From Flavobacterium ammoniigenes (GTDB taxonomy: Bacteria; Bacteroidota; Bacteroidia; Flavobacteriales; Flavobacteriaceae): a stretch of DNA of 64,000 nt. A program made the translations under genes and the position numbers. Positions 38,784 to 47,522 of this stretch are shown piece by piece (position 1 is the stretch's first letter; each line of letters opens with the position of its first letter). The stretch spans positions 310,001-374,000 of the forward strand of contig NZ_AP025184.1 in the NCBI RefSeq assembly GCF_020886055.1. Direction: 5' to 3'. Under the pieces are notes generated by a model. The model saw only the letters and a list, made by a program, of their open reading frames with translations, was not told where the DNA came from and searched no databases.

Positions 38784-40430
38784 TTATTCTTTGTCGAAAT
38801 GTTTGACTTCTTTTTGAACCATTACTCTTTTCAACGCATCGTACTCATGAACAATAGTAACATGATTATCATCATTATTTTGTAATTGGTATTCTTTTTT
38901 AAATCCTTTTAGTTTTACTTTAATATGTTCTTCTTTAGCTCTAATTGTTTTGAATTCATGAATCAAATCCAAAATATCATGGGCAATATAAATGGTGTCT
39001 TTGGCATCAATAATCACCTTAGAATTTCCTGGTATTGATTGTAATGTTTCTTTGATAGCCGCTTTATTTAAGAACGAAACTTCCTGAGCTAGATCAATAT
39101 GAATTACATCACCATCTGCATATTCTTCTTTTCTAAAAATATAAGCTCTTTTTAAATTGCCTTTTAAAATAAACACTACGCTAATGATCATTCCGAGCGC
39201 TACACCTTTTAACAAGTCTGTAAAAACTACCGCAATTAAAGTTGCTATAAACGGAATAAACTGGTATTTTCCTTTTTGCCAAAAATGAACAAATGTTGCA
39301 GGCTTTGCTAATTTATACCCTACTAAAAGCAAAACAGCAGCCAGAGTAGCTAAAGGGATTTTATTCAGTAGAAACGGAATCGAAAGCACACTAATTAAAA
39401 GCAAAATACCATGAATAATGGCTGACATTTTGGTTTTGGCTCCTGCATTGTTATTAGCTGAAGTTCGAACAACTACAGAAGTCATTGGCAAACCACCCAA
39501 AAGCGAACTTACAATATTTCCTATACCTTGCGCCTTCAGTTCCACATTAGTATTAGTATATCTTTTTTGAACATCCATTCTATCCGAAGCTTCAATACAC
39601 AATAAGGTTTCGATAGAAGCCACAATTGCAATAGTTAGCCCTACTACCCAAACTTGCGGATTTAAAATGCCTTCAAAATTAGGTGTAACTATAATTTGCT
39701 TAAAATCTTCTATTGAAGACGGGACAGGCAAGGAAACTAAATGTTCTTTAGCGATAGCCAAACTACTTCCTGAATTGACAAAGAATTCATTTAAAACGAT
39801 TCCGGCGATAACTGCCACTAAAGCTCCAGGAATTAATTTTAATTTTTTTAGAAACGATATTTTATCCCAGGCAATCAAAATACACAATGACAATATCGAA
39901 ATCACAATCGAACCTAATTGCACATAATTAAAAACGTGAAGCAAAGAAGAAAAAGTGTTACTCCCATCAGCTTGAATAAAAGATTGGTCGCCTTCAAAAT
40001 CACTATCAAAACCAACGGCATGAGGCAATTGTTTCATAATTATAATGATTCCGATACCAGCTAACATTCCTTCGATTACATTAGTAGGAAAATAATTTGA
40101 AATCGTACCTGCTTTTAAAAATCCAAGAACCAATTGAAATAAACCCGCAATAAAAACAGCAGTTAAAAATACATCAAAGGCACCCAAATCAGTTATAGCA
40201 GTTAAAACGATAGCGGTTAATCCCGCTGCCGGACCTGAAACACTAATATGAGATTGACTTAGATAGCCTACTACAATTCCGCCAATAACTCCGGAAATAA
40301 TTCCGGAAAACAAAGGAGCTCCAGAAGCCATTGCAATTCCTAAACACAAAGGTAGCGCCACCAAAAAAACCACTAAACCTGAAGCAAAATCAGATTTAAA
40401 GTTAGCAAAAAGATTAATTTTTTTTGACAT
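38784..40430 (-). CDS. SulP-family anion transporter, possibly bicarbonate
   Basis: A 548-residue inner-membrane protein with 10-14 membrane helices (FASGLVVFLVALPLCLGIAMASG near the N-terminus; ISVSGPAAGLTAIVL) and a C-terminal STAS domain (about 430-520). SulP proteins carry sulfate, bicarbonate or other anions. The adjacent carbonic anhydrase gene, and the absence of sulfate-assimilation genes, favour bicarbonate. Confidence 0.9.
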   Translation of the reverse strand: MSKKINLFANFKSDFASGLVVFLVALPLCLGIAMASGAPLFSGIISGVIGGIVVGYLSQSHISVSGPAAGLTAIVLTAITDLGAFDVFLTAVFIAGLFQLVLGFLKAGTISNYFPTNVIEGMLAGIGIIIIMKQLPHAVGFDSDFEGDQSFIQADGSNTFSSLLHVFNYVQLGSIVISILSLCILIAWDKISFLKKLKLIPGALVAVIAGIVLNEFFVNSGSSLAIAKEHLVSLPVPSSIEDFKQIIVTPNFEGILNPQVWVVGLTIAIVASIETLLCIEASDRMDVQKRYTNTNVELKAQGIGNIVSSLLGGLPMTSVVVRTSANNNAGAKTKMSAIIHGILLLISVLSIPFLLNKIPLATLAAVLLLVGYKLAKPATFVHFWQKGKYQFIPFIATLIAVVFTDLLKGVALGMIISVVFILKGNLKRAYIFRKEEYADGDVIHIDLAQEVSFLNKAAIKETLQSIPGNSKVIIDAKDTIYIAHDILDLIHEFKTIRAKEEHIKVKLKGFKKEYQLQNNDDNHVTIVHEYDALKRVMVQKEVKHFDKE

Positions 40431-40523
40431 GATATTGGACTAAATTACACATAAAGACAAAACACACTTTTGTTAGTGTGTCCAAAATTTTTAAATCGAT
40501 TGGATTAAAAAATGAATTATGAT

Positions 40524-40805
40524 TTAACTTAGTTTTGGTGGCGGAATAAGAATTCCTAAAGAAATAGTATAGTATTTAACTGAATTTTCCGAAGAGATAA
40601 ATTGATTTCTTACCGAAGGTAAATACAGTTTATTGTGAATTTGTTCGAAATAAAAAATGAGTTTGAAATCTTTTTGAACTTGCTCTTCTTCCGAAAAATT
40701 AGAAACTACCGAGACATCTCCATCATTTTCAATAGCACTAACTACGGTAGGTGTTATTAAAAATAAAACGAATAAAAATAGTAATATACTGGCTAGTTTT
40801 TTCAT
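40524..40805 (-). CDS. Small exported protein, unknown
   Basis: 93 residues: an N-terminal signal peptide (SILLFLFVLFLITPTVVSA), then about 65 mostly polar residues ending GILIPPPKLS. I recognise no family. A -7 box TATTTTTG sits about 5 bases before the start on the minus strand. It lies 88 bp downstream of the histidine kinase gene, so it may be partly cotranscribed with it. Confidence 0.6.
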   Translation of the reverse strand: MKKLASILLFLFVLFLITPTVVSAIENDGDVSVVSNFSEEEQVQKDFKLIFYFEQIHNKLYLPSVRNQFISSENSVKYYTISLGILIPPPKLS

Positions 40806-40892
40806 TACAACAAAAATAGAATTAATCTTGTAGTAAAGGCGCTAATTTTAAAAAAATTAACACTGTTTATTGATGTTTCGGAAATATTTGCT

Positions 40893-41954
40893 CTATCTTT
40901 TTTTCGAAGCTCTATCAATAGTAAATGAGAATTCAGAACCAACACCGTATTCACTTTCTACATATATTTTTTGCTTGTGGGCTTCTACAATATGTTTGAC
41001 AATAGACAACCCTAAACCAGAGCCTCCCTCTGAACGAGAACCGCTTTTATTCACCCTGTAGAATCGTTCAAAAAGTCGTGGAATATTTTGTGATTCTATT
41101 CCTTCACCATTATCTGTTACTCGGACTAATATTTTTTTACTTGTAAAGCCAGTTACCGAAATTTCCGTTTCGCCTCCTTCTTTTCCATACTTAATTGAGT
41201 TTACAATTAAATTAATAATTACCTGTTGTAGCTTATCCTTGTCAGCTGCCACCCACATGGGTTTATTATTATGTTCAAGTACCAATGAAATATTTTTTTT
41301 AGAAGCTTTCATTTCTAACATATCCACAATACTTTGAATTAATTCTACTATGTCAAATTCTGCTATTTCTAAATTGAGTTCACCTGATTCTAACTTACTA
41401 ATCATATCCAAATCCTCAACGATATAAATGAGTCGTTCAACACCCTTTTCGGCGCGATCCAAATATTTTTTCAAAATAGTCTTGTCCTCAAATGCCCCAT
41501 CAGTTAAAGTAGACAAATAACCTTGAACCGTAAATAAGGGCGTTTTTAATTCGTGAGAAACATTGCCTAAAAACTCTCTTCGGTAGTGTTCACGAACTTG
41601 TAACATTTCGATTTCCAACTTTTTATCGGTAGCAAATTTTTTAACCTTTCTTGACAATGTTTCCATATCTGTTGCAATGGGTTGATTGGCTAAGGAAGGT
41701 GCATCCAATAAAGCGACATCATCGTAGATTTTTTTAATTCTGTTGTAAATAAATCTTTCTATTCGGTATTGCAAGACTAAAAAAGAGAATACAAACAAAA
41801 CCATAAAAAAAATGGCACCATAAATCCAAACGGTATCTTTATCATATTTTAACGAAACTCGAAGAAGAATCATCCCAAAAAAAGTCGCAAAAAGACTAAT
41901 TAAAGAGGATGATTTTATAGCAAACTGATAATTTCTTTTAAAATTTTTTTTCAT
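40893..41954 (-). CDS. Sensor histidine kinase (PhoR-like)
   Basis: Inner-membrane kinase of the two-component pair, 353 residues from ATG at 41954 (MKKNFKRNYQF). Two membrane helices (about 12-33 and 44-62) are joined by a very short loop, so there is no periplasmic sensor domain. No PAS domain is seen. The phospho-accepting histidine is in FLGNVSHELKTPLFTVQGYL. ATP-binding boxes are VIINLIVNSIKYGKEGG, VTDNGEGIE and GGSGLGLSIVKHI. An in-frame start at 41987 lies inside a hairpin, so the later ATG is chosen. E. coli PhoR likewise has almost no periplasmic part. Confidence 0.92.
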   Translation of the reverse strand: MKKNFKRNYQFAIKSSSLISLFATFFGMILLRVSLKYDKDTVWIYGAIFFMVLFVFSFLVLQYRIERFIYNRIKKIYDDVALLDAPSLANQPIATDMETLSRKVKKFATDKKLEIEMLQVREHYRREFLGNVSHELKTPLFTVQGYLSTLTDGAFEDKTILKKYLDRAEKGVERLIYIVEDLDMISKLESGELNLEIAEFDIVELIQSIVDMLEMKASKKNISLVLEHNNKPMWVAADKDKLQQVIINLIVNSIKYGKEGGETEISVTGFTSKKILVRVTDNGEGIESQNIPRLFERFYRVNKSGSRSEGGSGLGLSIVKHIVEAHKQKIYVESEYGVGSEFSFTIDRASKKR

Positions 41955-41973
41955 TACAAAAAGGGGTATAAAT

Positions 41974-42000
41974 AAAAAACAACGCAATAAATTGCGTTGT
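41974..42000 (-). terminator. Terminator-like hairpin between response regulator and kinase genes
   Basis: ACAACGCAAT and ATTGCGTTGT form a perfect 10-bp stem around a 2-base gap, followed by T6 on the minus strand. It lies within one apparent operon and could lower kinase expression relative to the regulator. Confidence 0.7.
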
Positions 42001-42026
42001 CTAAAGTACTATTATTTTTTAAAAAA

Positions 42027-42710
42027 CTAGACTTCTAATTTATAGCCCACTCCTTTAATTGTTTTGAAAAAATCATCTCCTATTTTCTCTCTCAATTTTC
42101 GAATGTGAACATCAATTGTTCTTCCGCCTACAATGACATCATTTCCCCAAATTTTATCTAAAATTTCTTCTCTTTTAAATACTTTTCCAGGTTTCGAGGC
42201 TAATAAGTAAAACAATTCAAATTCTTTTCTTGGTAAGGAAATTTCGACCCCATCCTTAATAATAATATACTCCTCTCGATTAATTTCAATTCCACCAACC
42301 GTTAAAGTACCAACGTTTTTTTGTTGATCATTAAAACGTCTTAGCAAAGCGTTTACTTTACTAACCAATAATTTTGGTTTGATTGGTTTACTAATGTAAT
42401 CATCAGCACCTGCATCGAAGCCTGCTACTTGAGTATAATCTTCATTACGAGCGGTAAGAAAGGTAATAATTACATTAGGCAATTCAGGTAGTTTTCTAAT
42501 GATTTCACAGGCCTCGATACCATCCATTTCAGGCATCATGACATCCATGATAATTAAATCTGGCAAGTCCGATTTTGCTTTTGCAACTGCTTCTTTTCCG
42601 TTGGAAGCGGTACAAATTTGATATCCTTCTTGAGATAAATTATACCCCACAATTTCTAAAATATCTGGTTCATCATCAACCAATAAGATTTTAGCTTTAT
42701 TCTTTGCCAT
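42027..42710 (-). CDS. OmpR/PhoB-family response regulator
   Basis: DNA-binding partner of the adjacent kinase, 227 residues. The receiver domain has the acidic pocket (D12, D13), phospho-acceptor D56 in DLIIMDVMMPEMDG and the conserved lysine in ISKPIKP. The C-terminal winged helix is clear (RKEFELFYLLASKPGKVFKREEILDKIWGN; TIDVHIRKLREKIG). This class binds direct repeats spaced 11 bp apart, and such repeats lie immediately upstream. The target is probably the PHO regulon. Confidence 0.93.
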   Translation of the reverse strand: MAKNKAKILLVDDEPDILEIVGYNLSQEGYQICTASNGKEAVAKAKSDLPDLIIMDVMMPEMDGIEACEIIRKLPELPNVIITFLTARNEDYTQVAGFDAGADDYISKPIKPKLLVSKVNALLRRFNDQQKNVGTLTVGGIEINREEYIIIKDGVEISLPRKEFELFYLLASKPGKVFKREEILDKIWGNDVIVGGRTIDVHIRKLREKIGDDFFKTIKGVGYKLEV

Positions 42711-42793
42711 AGTTTACTTTATTTGAATCTAAGTTATACTTATTTAGATTAACAAGTTGTAAATATATAGAAATTTACAAACCGAAAACCGAG

Positions 42794-42873
42794 TTAACCT
42801 AAATTTAATCTAGTAACAATTTGGTAATATTAAGTTATTGAAAATATAACAAAGTGATAACCTCGAAACAACA
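42794..42873 (+). promoter_or_regulatory. Array of 11-bp-phased PHO-box-like repeats
   Basis: Hexamers of type NTAACA start at 42813 (GTAACA), 42824 (GTAATA), 42835 (TTATTG), 42846 (ATAACA), 42857 (ATAACC) and 42868 (ACAACA), each exactly 11 bp apart. A second pair, TTAACC (42794) and TTAATC (42805), has the same spacing in another register. The array lies between the divergent regulator and receptor genes and ends 9 bp before the receptor's -7 box, the usual place for an activator of the PhoB class. Confidence 0.65.
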
Positions 42874-42882
42874 TTGCCGCGG

Positions 42883-42890
42883 TTAATTTG
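42883..42890 (+). promoter_or_regulatory. -7 box of the TonB-dependent receptor gene
   Basis: TTAATTTG, one base off the TAnnTTTG consensus, 23 bases before the ATG at 42913. No TTTG -33 box exists at the right distance; the phased repeats occupy that position. Confidence 0.5.
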
Positions 42891-42912
42891 CAGAAAAATT
42901 AAAACTATTAAA

Positions 42913-45690
42913 ATGAAATTAAAATTTGTATTAATTACATTATTTATTTGTGCAATAGGTTTCGCACAAACCAAAGGTACTGTTTCAGGTACGCTTTTAG
43001 ACAAAGAATCAAAAAATCAACCGCTGCCTTTTGCTAATGTCCTTATTAAAGGAACTTCAATTGGAGTAAACACTGACATTGATGGAAAATATTCTATCAG
43101 TCTTCCTGCAGGTAATTATACTATCCAATTTAGTTTTGTTGGATATGAAAACATAGAAATGCCAATTTCTATTAAAGCTAATGAAACTCTTGTTATCAAT
43201 AAAACTTTAGGCTCTGGAAACTACACTTTGAAAGATGTAGTAGTTAAAGCCAGTGGTAATAGAGAAAAAGAAACCGTTTTACTTTATGACCAAAAAAAGG
43301 CTGTAGTTATTAAACAGAGTATTGGAGCGCAAGAAATGGCTCGTAAAGGTGTAAGTGATGTTGAAGAAGGTTTAACTAAAGTTACTGGAATTACTAAAGT
43401 AGATGGTAGAGGTCTTTTTGTAAGAGGACTAGAAGACCGATACAACAATTTGTTAATTAACGATTTGGCGGTTCCATCGAACAACCCATTCAAAAAAATA
43501 ATCCCTTTAGACATTTTTCCAACTGATATTGTAAGTGTTATTGATACCTACAAAACTTTCAATACCAATATTTATGGTGATTTTGCTGGAGGAACTTTCA
43601 ATATAGCTACTTCTAAAGGAACTAAAAGCCAATCTAAAATTAATTTTGGTGTAGGATATACTTCTAATAACAACTTAAGAAAATTCCTTACATCTAAAGA
43701 TGCAACCTCAACCGCAGACTTTTTTGGTTTTTCAGGCTCAGAAAGAGACTTCCCAAAAGTATTTGGCAATGTCCCAAGTAATCGTGTGTTAACAGCTAAC
43801 GAAGCTTCGACTCAATTTGGATCAGGATTTGATGTTGAACAAGCTAACTCACCACTAAATACAAGTTTTGGAATTTTAAATTCAGAAAAATTTACAGTTG
43901 GAAAAAATAGCAATTCATTGCAATATTTAGTTTCGTTCAACTTTGACAACAAATACCAATATAGAGAAGGTGTAGATCGTTTTTTTAATGCTGCTCAAGG
44001 AAATTACGATAATGATTTGTTTAACAAACAATACAAATACATCACTAATTCATCTGCATTAGCATCATTGAATTTTAAATCAGAACGATTGAATTTAACT
44101 TCAAATACATTTTATTTAAAATCTACAGAGAACATGATCCAAGATCAATTGGGTTACACCAACTCTGCAACAATCAATAATAATGGTTTTATTAGAATGA
44201 ATCAATTGACTCAATCTGACTTTTTAAATACACAATTGTTTGGTACTTATAAAGTATCTAAAGATGATAGAAAAAATATTAAAGCGGGAGTTTCATTCAC
44301 AAAAACAGGATTTCAATTACCAGATAGAAAATCATTTAAAGGGGTATTATTGGATGATAATACAACTGCGATTAGTTATACAGGAAATAGTTTGTACAGA
44401 CAAACTATGGATGTAGATGGTAAATTCCACGTTTCAAGCATGCTTGAATATTCATGGCTTTTCGGAAAAAAAGACAACAAAGATGCTCATAAATTGACTG
44501 TTGGTTACAATTCATACATTAATAGAATGGACTCAAAATTCAGATTCTTAGTTTCTGATAGAGTGGGTGCCAATGCTGTGTCTTTTAACACAAACAACCC
44601 TGATGCTACATTAGCAAGTGAAATTACAAATGGAAAATTTACTTATAGAGAAGGAACTAATTCTACATATAAAGCAAAATTATTAGAATATCTAAATGCT
44701 GGTTATGCAGATGTAGCTTTTAAATTTAATGATGTATACGAAATGAACTTTGGAGTTAGAGTGGAACAAAGTTTGAGATTAACTAAATACAGAAATCCAG
44801 GTTCATTTAATGATCCTTACCAAAAAAAATCAGTAGAAGATTTAGATATATTACCATCTTTAAATATGAAGTATAAATTTAATGATGCTTCCAACTTTAG
44901 ACTTGCAGCTTCAAAAACCATAACTAGACCTGTAATCATGGAATCATACCCTCTTGAGTTTGTAAACTTAGATGGAACTATTGAAAATGGTAATCCAAAT
45001 GTTGTGAATAGTGATAATTATAATTTTGATTTGAAATATGAATTTTTCCCAACTGCGAAAGAATTACTAGCTGTTACTACTTTTTCAAAACTAATTCAAA
45101 ACCCAATTGAAAGATTGTTTACGCAATCAGCTGGTAGTGGTGGACAAATCATTACATATGACAACTCAAATAAAGCATTGCTTGTGGGTGCAGAGTTAGA
45201 ATTGCTTTTACAACTTGATAGAATTTCTGATAACTTCAAAAATTTATCATTAGGATTTAATACTTCGTTGATGTATTCAAAAGTAACTATCAATAAAAAC
45301 AATACAACTGAAACGAATCCTGACAGAAGATTGCAAGGTGCCTCTCCTTGGTTAATTAACGCTGACTTAAAATACGATTTTGATTTTTCAAGCAATTGGA
45401 ACAATACAGTATCATTAGTCTATAATGTATATGGAAAAAGAATCTTTGCTGTTGGGACAAATGGTTTAGATCATTACTACGAGCAACCTTTCAATAAACT
45501 AGATTTAGTTTGGAGTAATAAAATTGGAAAGAAATGGGATGCGAAATTCTCAATAGATAATATTTTAAATCCAAAATATAGTATCAAATTAGGAGAAGAA
45601 AGTAAACTGCCAATTACTGAGTCAGATTTAACCGTTAAAGATTACACCAGAGGTGTAGGCTTTTCATTAAATGTATCTTATACTTTCTAA
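42913..45690 (+). CDS. TonB-dependent outer-membrane receptor with CarboxypepD_reg-like domain
   Basis: Outer-membrane importer, 925 residues from ATG at 42913. Signal peptide (LKFVLITLFICAIGFAQ), then a CarboxypepD_reg-like domain (about 20-105), the plug (about 125-240, with DRYNNLLINDLAVPSNNP), and a 22-strand barrel ending in aromatic SYTF. No SusD partner follows; instead a beta-helix lipoprotein gene lies 139 bp downstream. Divergence from a PhoP/PhoR-type system and the phased repeats in the promoter suggest induction by phosphate starvation. The substrate is unknown; phosphate or an organophosphate is my inference. Confidence 0.93.
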   Translation: MKLKFVLITLFICAIGFAQTKGTVSGTLLDKESKNQPLPFANVLIKGTSIGVNTDIDGKYSISLPAGNYTIQFSFVGYENIEMPISIKANETLVINKTLGSGNYTLKDVVVKASGNREKETVLLYDQKKAVVIKQSIGAQEMARKGVSDVEEGLTKVTGITKVDGRGLFVRGLEDRYNNLLINDLAVPSNNPFKKIIPLDIFPTDIVSVIDTYKTFNTNIYGDFAGGTFNIATSKGTKSQSKINFGVGYTSNNNLRKFLTSKDATSTADFFGFSGSERDFPKVFGNVPSNRVLTANEASTQFGSGFDVEQANSPLNTSFGILNSEKFTVGKNSNSLQYLVSFNFDNKYQYREGVDRFFNAAQGNYDNDLFNKQYKYITNSSALASLNFKSERLNLTSNTFYLKSTENMIQDQLGYTNSATINNNGFIRMNQLTQSDFLNTQLFGTYKVSKDDRKNIKAGVSFTKTGFQLPDRKSFKGVLLDDNTTAISYTGNSLYRQTMDVDGKFHVSSMLEYSWLFGKKDNKDAHKLTVGYNSYINRMDSKFRFLVSDRVGANAVSFNTNNPDATLASEITNGKFTYREGTNSTYKAKLLEYLNAGYADVAFKFNDVYEMNFGVRVEQSLRLTKYRNPGSFNDPYQKKSVEDLDILPSLNMKYKFNDASNFRLAASKTITRPVIMESYPLEFVNLDGTIENGNPNVVNSDNYNFDLKYEFFPTAKELLAVTTFSKLIQNPIERLFTQSAGSGGQIITYDNSNKALLVGAELELLLQLDRISDNFKNLSLGFNTSLMYSKVTINKNNTTETNPDRRLQGASPWLINADLKYDFDFSSNWNNTVSLVYNVYGKRIFAVGTNGLDHYYEQPFNKLDLVWSNKIGKKWDAKFSIDNILNPKYSIKLGEESKLPITESDLTVKDYTRGVGFSLNVSYTF

Positions 45691-45726
45691 TACTACTTAA
45701 CATTAAAAAAACATTTAGATTTAGTT

Positions 45727-45767
45727 TTAATCACATTTTAATAACAATTTAAATAACTAAAATAAGC
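45727..45767 (+). promoter_or_regulatory. Weak PHO-box-like repeats before the lipoprotein gene
   Basis: TTAATC (45727), TTAATA (45738), ATAACA (45741), ATAACT (45753) and ATAAGC (45762) lie upstream of the -7 box at 45779. Spacing is irregular (11, 3, 12 and 9), so this is the least convincing array of the locus. Confidence 0.35.
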
Positions 45768-45778
45768 ACATCTGAAAG

Positions 45779-45786
45779 TACTTTTG
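45779..45786 (+). promoter_or_regulatory. -7 box of the beta-helix lipoprotein gene
   Basis: A perfect TACTTTTG, 43 bases before the ATG at 45830, suggesting its own transcript in addition to read-through from the receptor gene. Confidence 0.55.
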
Positions 45787-45829
45787 AATTGTTAAAAAAC
45801 ATAAACTAAATTAAATTAAAAAAATTATT

Positions 45830-47032
45830 ATGAAAAAAATCGCATTAAGTATAGCTATCATTGCTGCTGTTTTTACAGGTTGTACTATTGACGACGAAAC
45901 TGAAGTTGTAAAAGTTCCAGTAACTGGAGAAATTACAGGTGATTTAACTGTTTCAAAAACCTATGCTTACGGAAATTATACCCTAAAAGGTTTTGCTAAA
46001 GTTGCAAGTGGTGTAACAATCACTTTTGAAGCTGGATCTACAATAACAGCTGACAAAGCAGATGGTGAAGATGCATTTGTAATCTTAAATGGTGGAAAAT
46101 TAATTGCAGTTGGAACAGCTACTGAACCAATTGTATTTACTGAAAAATCAAAAGTTGCAGGTTCATGGGGTGGTATAATCATGTATGGAAATGCACCTAT
46201 CGTTAATTCGGCTACTAACGCAGCACCTCAAACAGCAACTTCAGAAGATGGACTTGCTTTACCTTATGGTGGTTCTGATGCAGCACATAATGGTGGAACA
46301 TTAAAATATGTGCGTGTTGAATATGCTGGACAAGTTATTACTCAAAACAATAAAGAACAAAATGGTTTCTCATTTTACTCTGTTGGATCAGGTACAACTT
46401 TAGAAAACTTAGTTTCTTATAAAGGAAATGATGACGGTTTCGAATTCTATGGTGGAACTGTTAGTATGAAAAACGCAATTTCTTACGGAAATTCTGATGA
46501 CGCTTTTGACTGGCAAGATGGTTGGAGAGGACAAGAAAATACAAACTGGTATTCTTACCAAGAAGGAGTTGCAAATTATGGTGTAGAAGCTGAAGCTAAA
46601 AGTGTTAACAATGCATTTTGGCCTAAAGTAACTAATATCACTTTGAAAAGAGCTGCTGGTACTGCTACTGAAGCTCAATCAGAAATCCAATTAGATGCTT
46701 TCCAATTCAAAAAAGAAGGTAATGGAGAATACAGTAACATCGTGATTGATGGGTTCAAAAACCAAACTACTCCAACTGCTAAAAACGGTGGTGCAATTCA
46801 AATTTTAGATTTAACAACTTTCAACAACCAAGTTGTAGCTGGAAAAATCAAATTAACAAACGTTACCATCACAAACACTGACAATACGTTTATTTCAGGA
46901 GCGTCAACATTCACTGTATCTGCAACTAGCTTTAATCCTGCTTCAAACTGGGCAACTTCTACTACTGCTACAGGTGCTGCATTAACAAATGGAGCTTGGT
47001 CTACTGTTAACGGAGCTACTTTGATCAAATAA
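45830..47032 (+). CDS. Surface or periplasmic beta-helix lipoprotein
   Basis: A 400-residue lipoprotein with lipobox FTGCTI (Cys about 18). The mature part is a right-handed parallel beta-helix: a TLKGFAKVASGVTITFEAGSTI capping strand, then repeated short turns such as LKYVRVEYAG, LENLVSYKGNDDGFEFYGG and MKNAISYGNSDDAFDWQ. The two NDDGFEF / SDDAFDW turns carry clustered acidic residues, as in binding or catalytic clefts of this fold. Older databases label some relatives as transporters, which the sequence does not support. Position after a TonB receptor suggests it is the binding partner. Confidence 0.82.
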   Translation: MKKIALSIAIIAAVFTGCTIDDETEVVKVPVTGEITGDLTVSKTYAYGNYTLKGFAKVASGVTITFEAGSTITADKADGEDAFVILNGGKLIAVGTATEPIVFTEKSKVAGSWGGIIMYGNAPIVNSATNAAPQTATSEDGLALPYGGSDAAHNGGTLKYVRVEYAGQVITQNNKEQNGFSFYSVGSGTTLENLVSYKGNDDGFEFYGGTVSMKNAISYGNSDDAFDWQDGWRGQENTNWYSYQEGVANYGVEAEAKSVNNAFWPKVTNITLKRAAGTATEAQSEIQLDAFQFKKEGNGEYSNIVIDGFKNQTTPTAKNGGAIQILDLTTFNNQVVAGKIKLTNVTITNTDNTFISGASTFTVSATSFNPASNWATSTTATGAALTNGAWSTVNGATLIK

Positions 47033-47073
47033 TTATAATTAAGTAGTATTTCCTTCTACTTTAATTAGAAATA

Positions 47074-47109
47074 AAAAACCCCTGTTAGGAATTCCTAACA
47101 GGGGTTTTT
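47074..47109. terminator. Bidirectional terminator, 36-bp perfect palindrome
   Basis: A perfect palindrome centred on GGAATTCC with A5 at the left and T5 at the right ends the receptor-lipoprotein unit and the convergent MORN-like gene. Confidence 0.9.
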
Positions 47110-47128
47110 CTATTAATCTACTACAAGA

Positions 47129-47473
47129 TTAATTTAAAGCAACTGTTCCATTGCTCCATTTTTTTACTGATTGAATATTGTCTTTAGAAAAATCTACTTC
47201 AGACAAACCTTCATTGTTCCAGAAAAACCAGTTACCTACTTTTTCACCTTTGGCATACTCAGCAATAGCAATCTTTAATCCGTTCTCATTGTACGAAATC
47301 CATTTTCCGTCTAATTTACCATCAACAAAAAATCCTTCTTGTTGCACTTTTCCATTCTCATGGTAATACGTTGCTTTTACTATCCCGTTTACTTCTTCTA
47401 ATTTAGGCTCTCTATTTTGTGCAAAAGTTACACTAGATACTACTAACACTGCAATCATCATAATTTTTTTCAT
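47129..47473 (-). CDS. Exported MORN-variant repeat protein (YwqK-like)
   Basis: A 114-residue protein with a signal peptide (MIAVLVVSSVTFAQ). Three or four MORN-variant repeats are visible: YYHENGKVQQEGFFVDGKLD, GKWISYNENGLKIAIAEYAKG and GNWFFWNNEGLSEV. Proteins of this kind are sometimes annotated as YwqK antitoxins, but no toxin gene is nearby and it is exported, so that label would mislead. A -7 box and PHO-box-like repeats precede it. Confidence 0.82.
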   Translation of the reverse strand: MKKIMMIAVLVVSSVTFAQNREPKLEEVNGIVKATYYHENGKVQQEGFFVDGKLDGKWISYNENGLKIAIAEYAKGEKVGNWFFWNNEGLSEVDFSKDNIQSVKKWSNGTVALN

Positions 47474-47506
47474 TTTGTTAGGTTTTAATTGTTAATAATT
47501 CGATAA

Positions 47507-47514
47507 CAAATATA
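47507..47514 (-). promoter_or_regulatory. -7 box of the MORN-like gene
   Basis: A perfect TATATTTG on the minus strand (47514 to 47507), 33 bases before the ATG. The nearest phased repeat is 8 bases upstream. Confidence 0.6.
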
Positions 47515-47522
47515 GACATTAA

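Noticed and set aside
40462-40481. Inverted repeat ACACACT / AGTGTGT upstream of the SulP gene.
   Set aside because: There is no T-run after it on either strand, so it is not a terminator; as an operator it is too short to support without comparison.
47129-47473. Annotation as a YwqK-type antitoxin.
   Set aside because: It has a signal peptide and no neighbouring toxin gene; the MORN-like repeats alone do not show an antitoxin.
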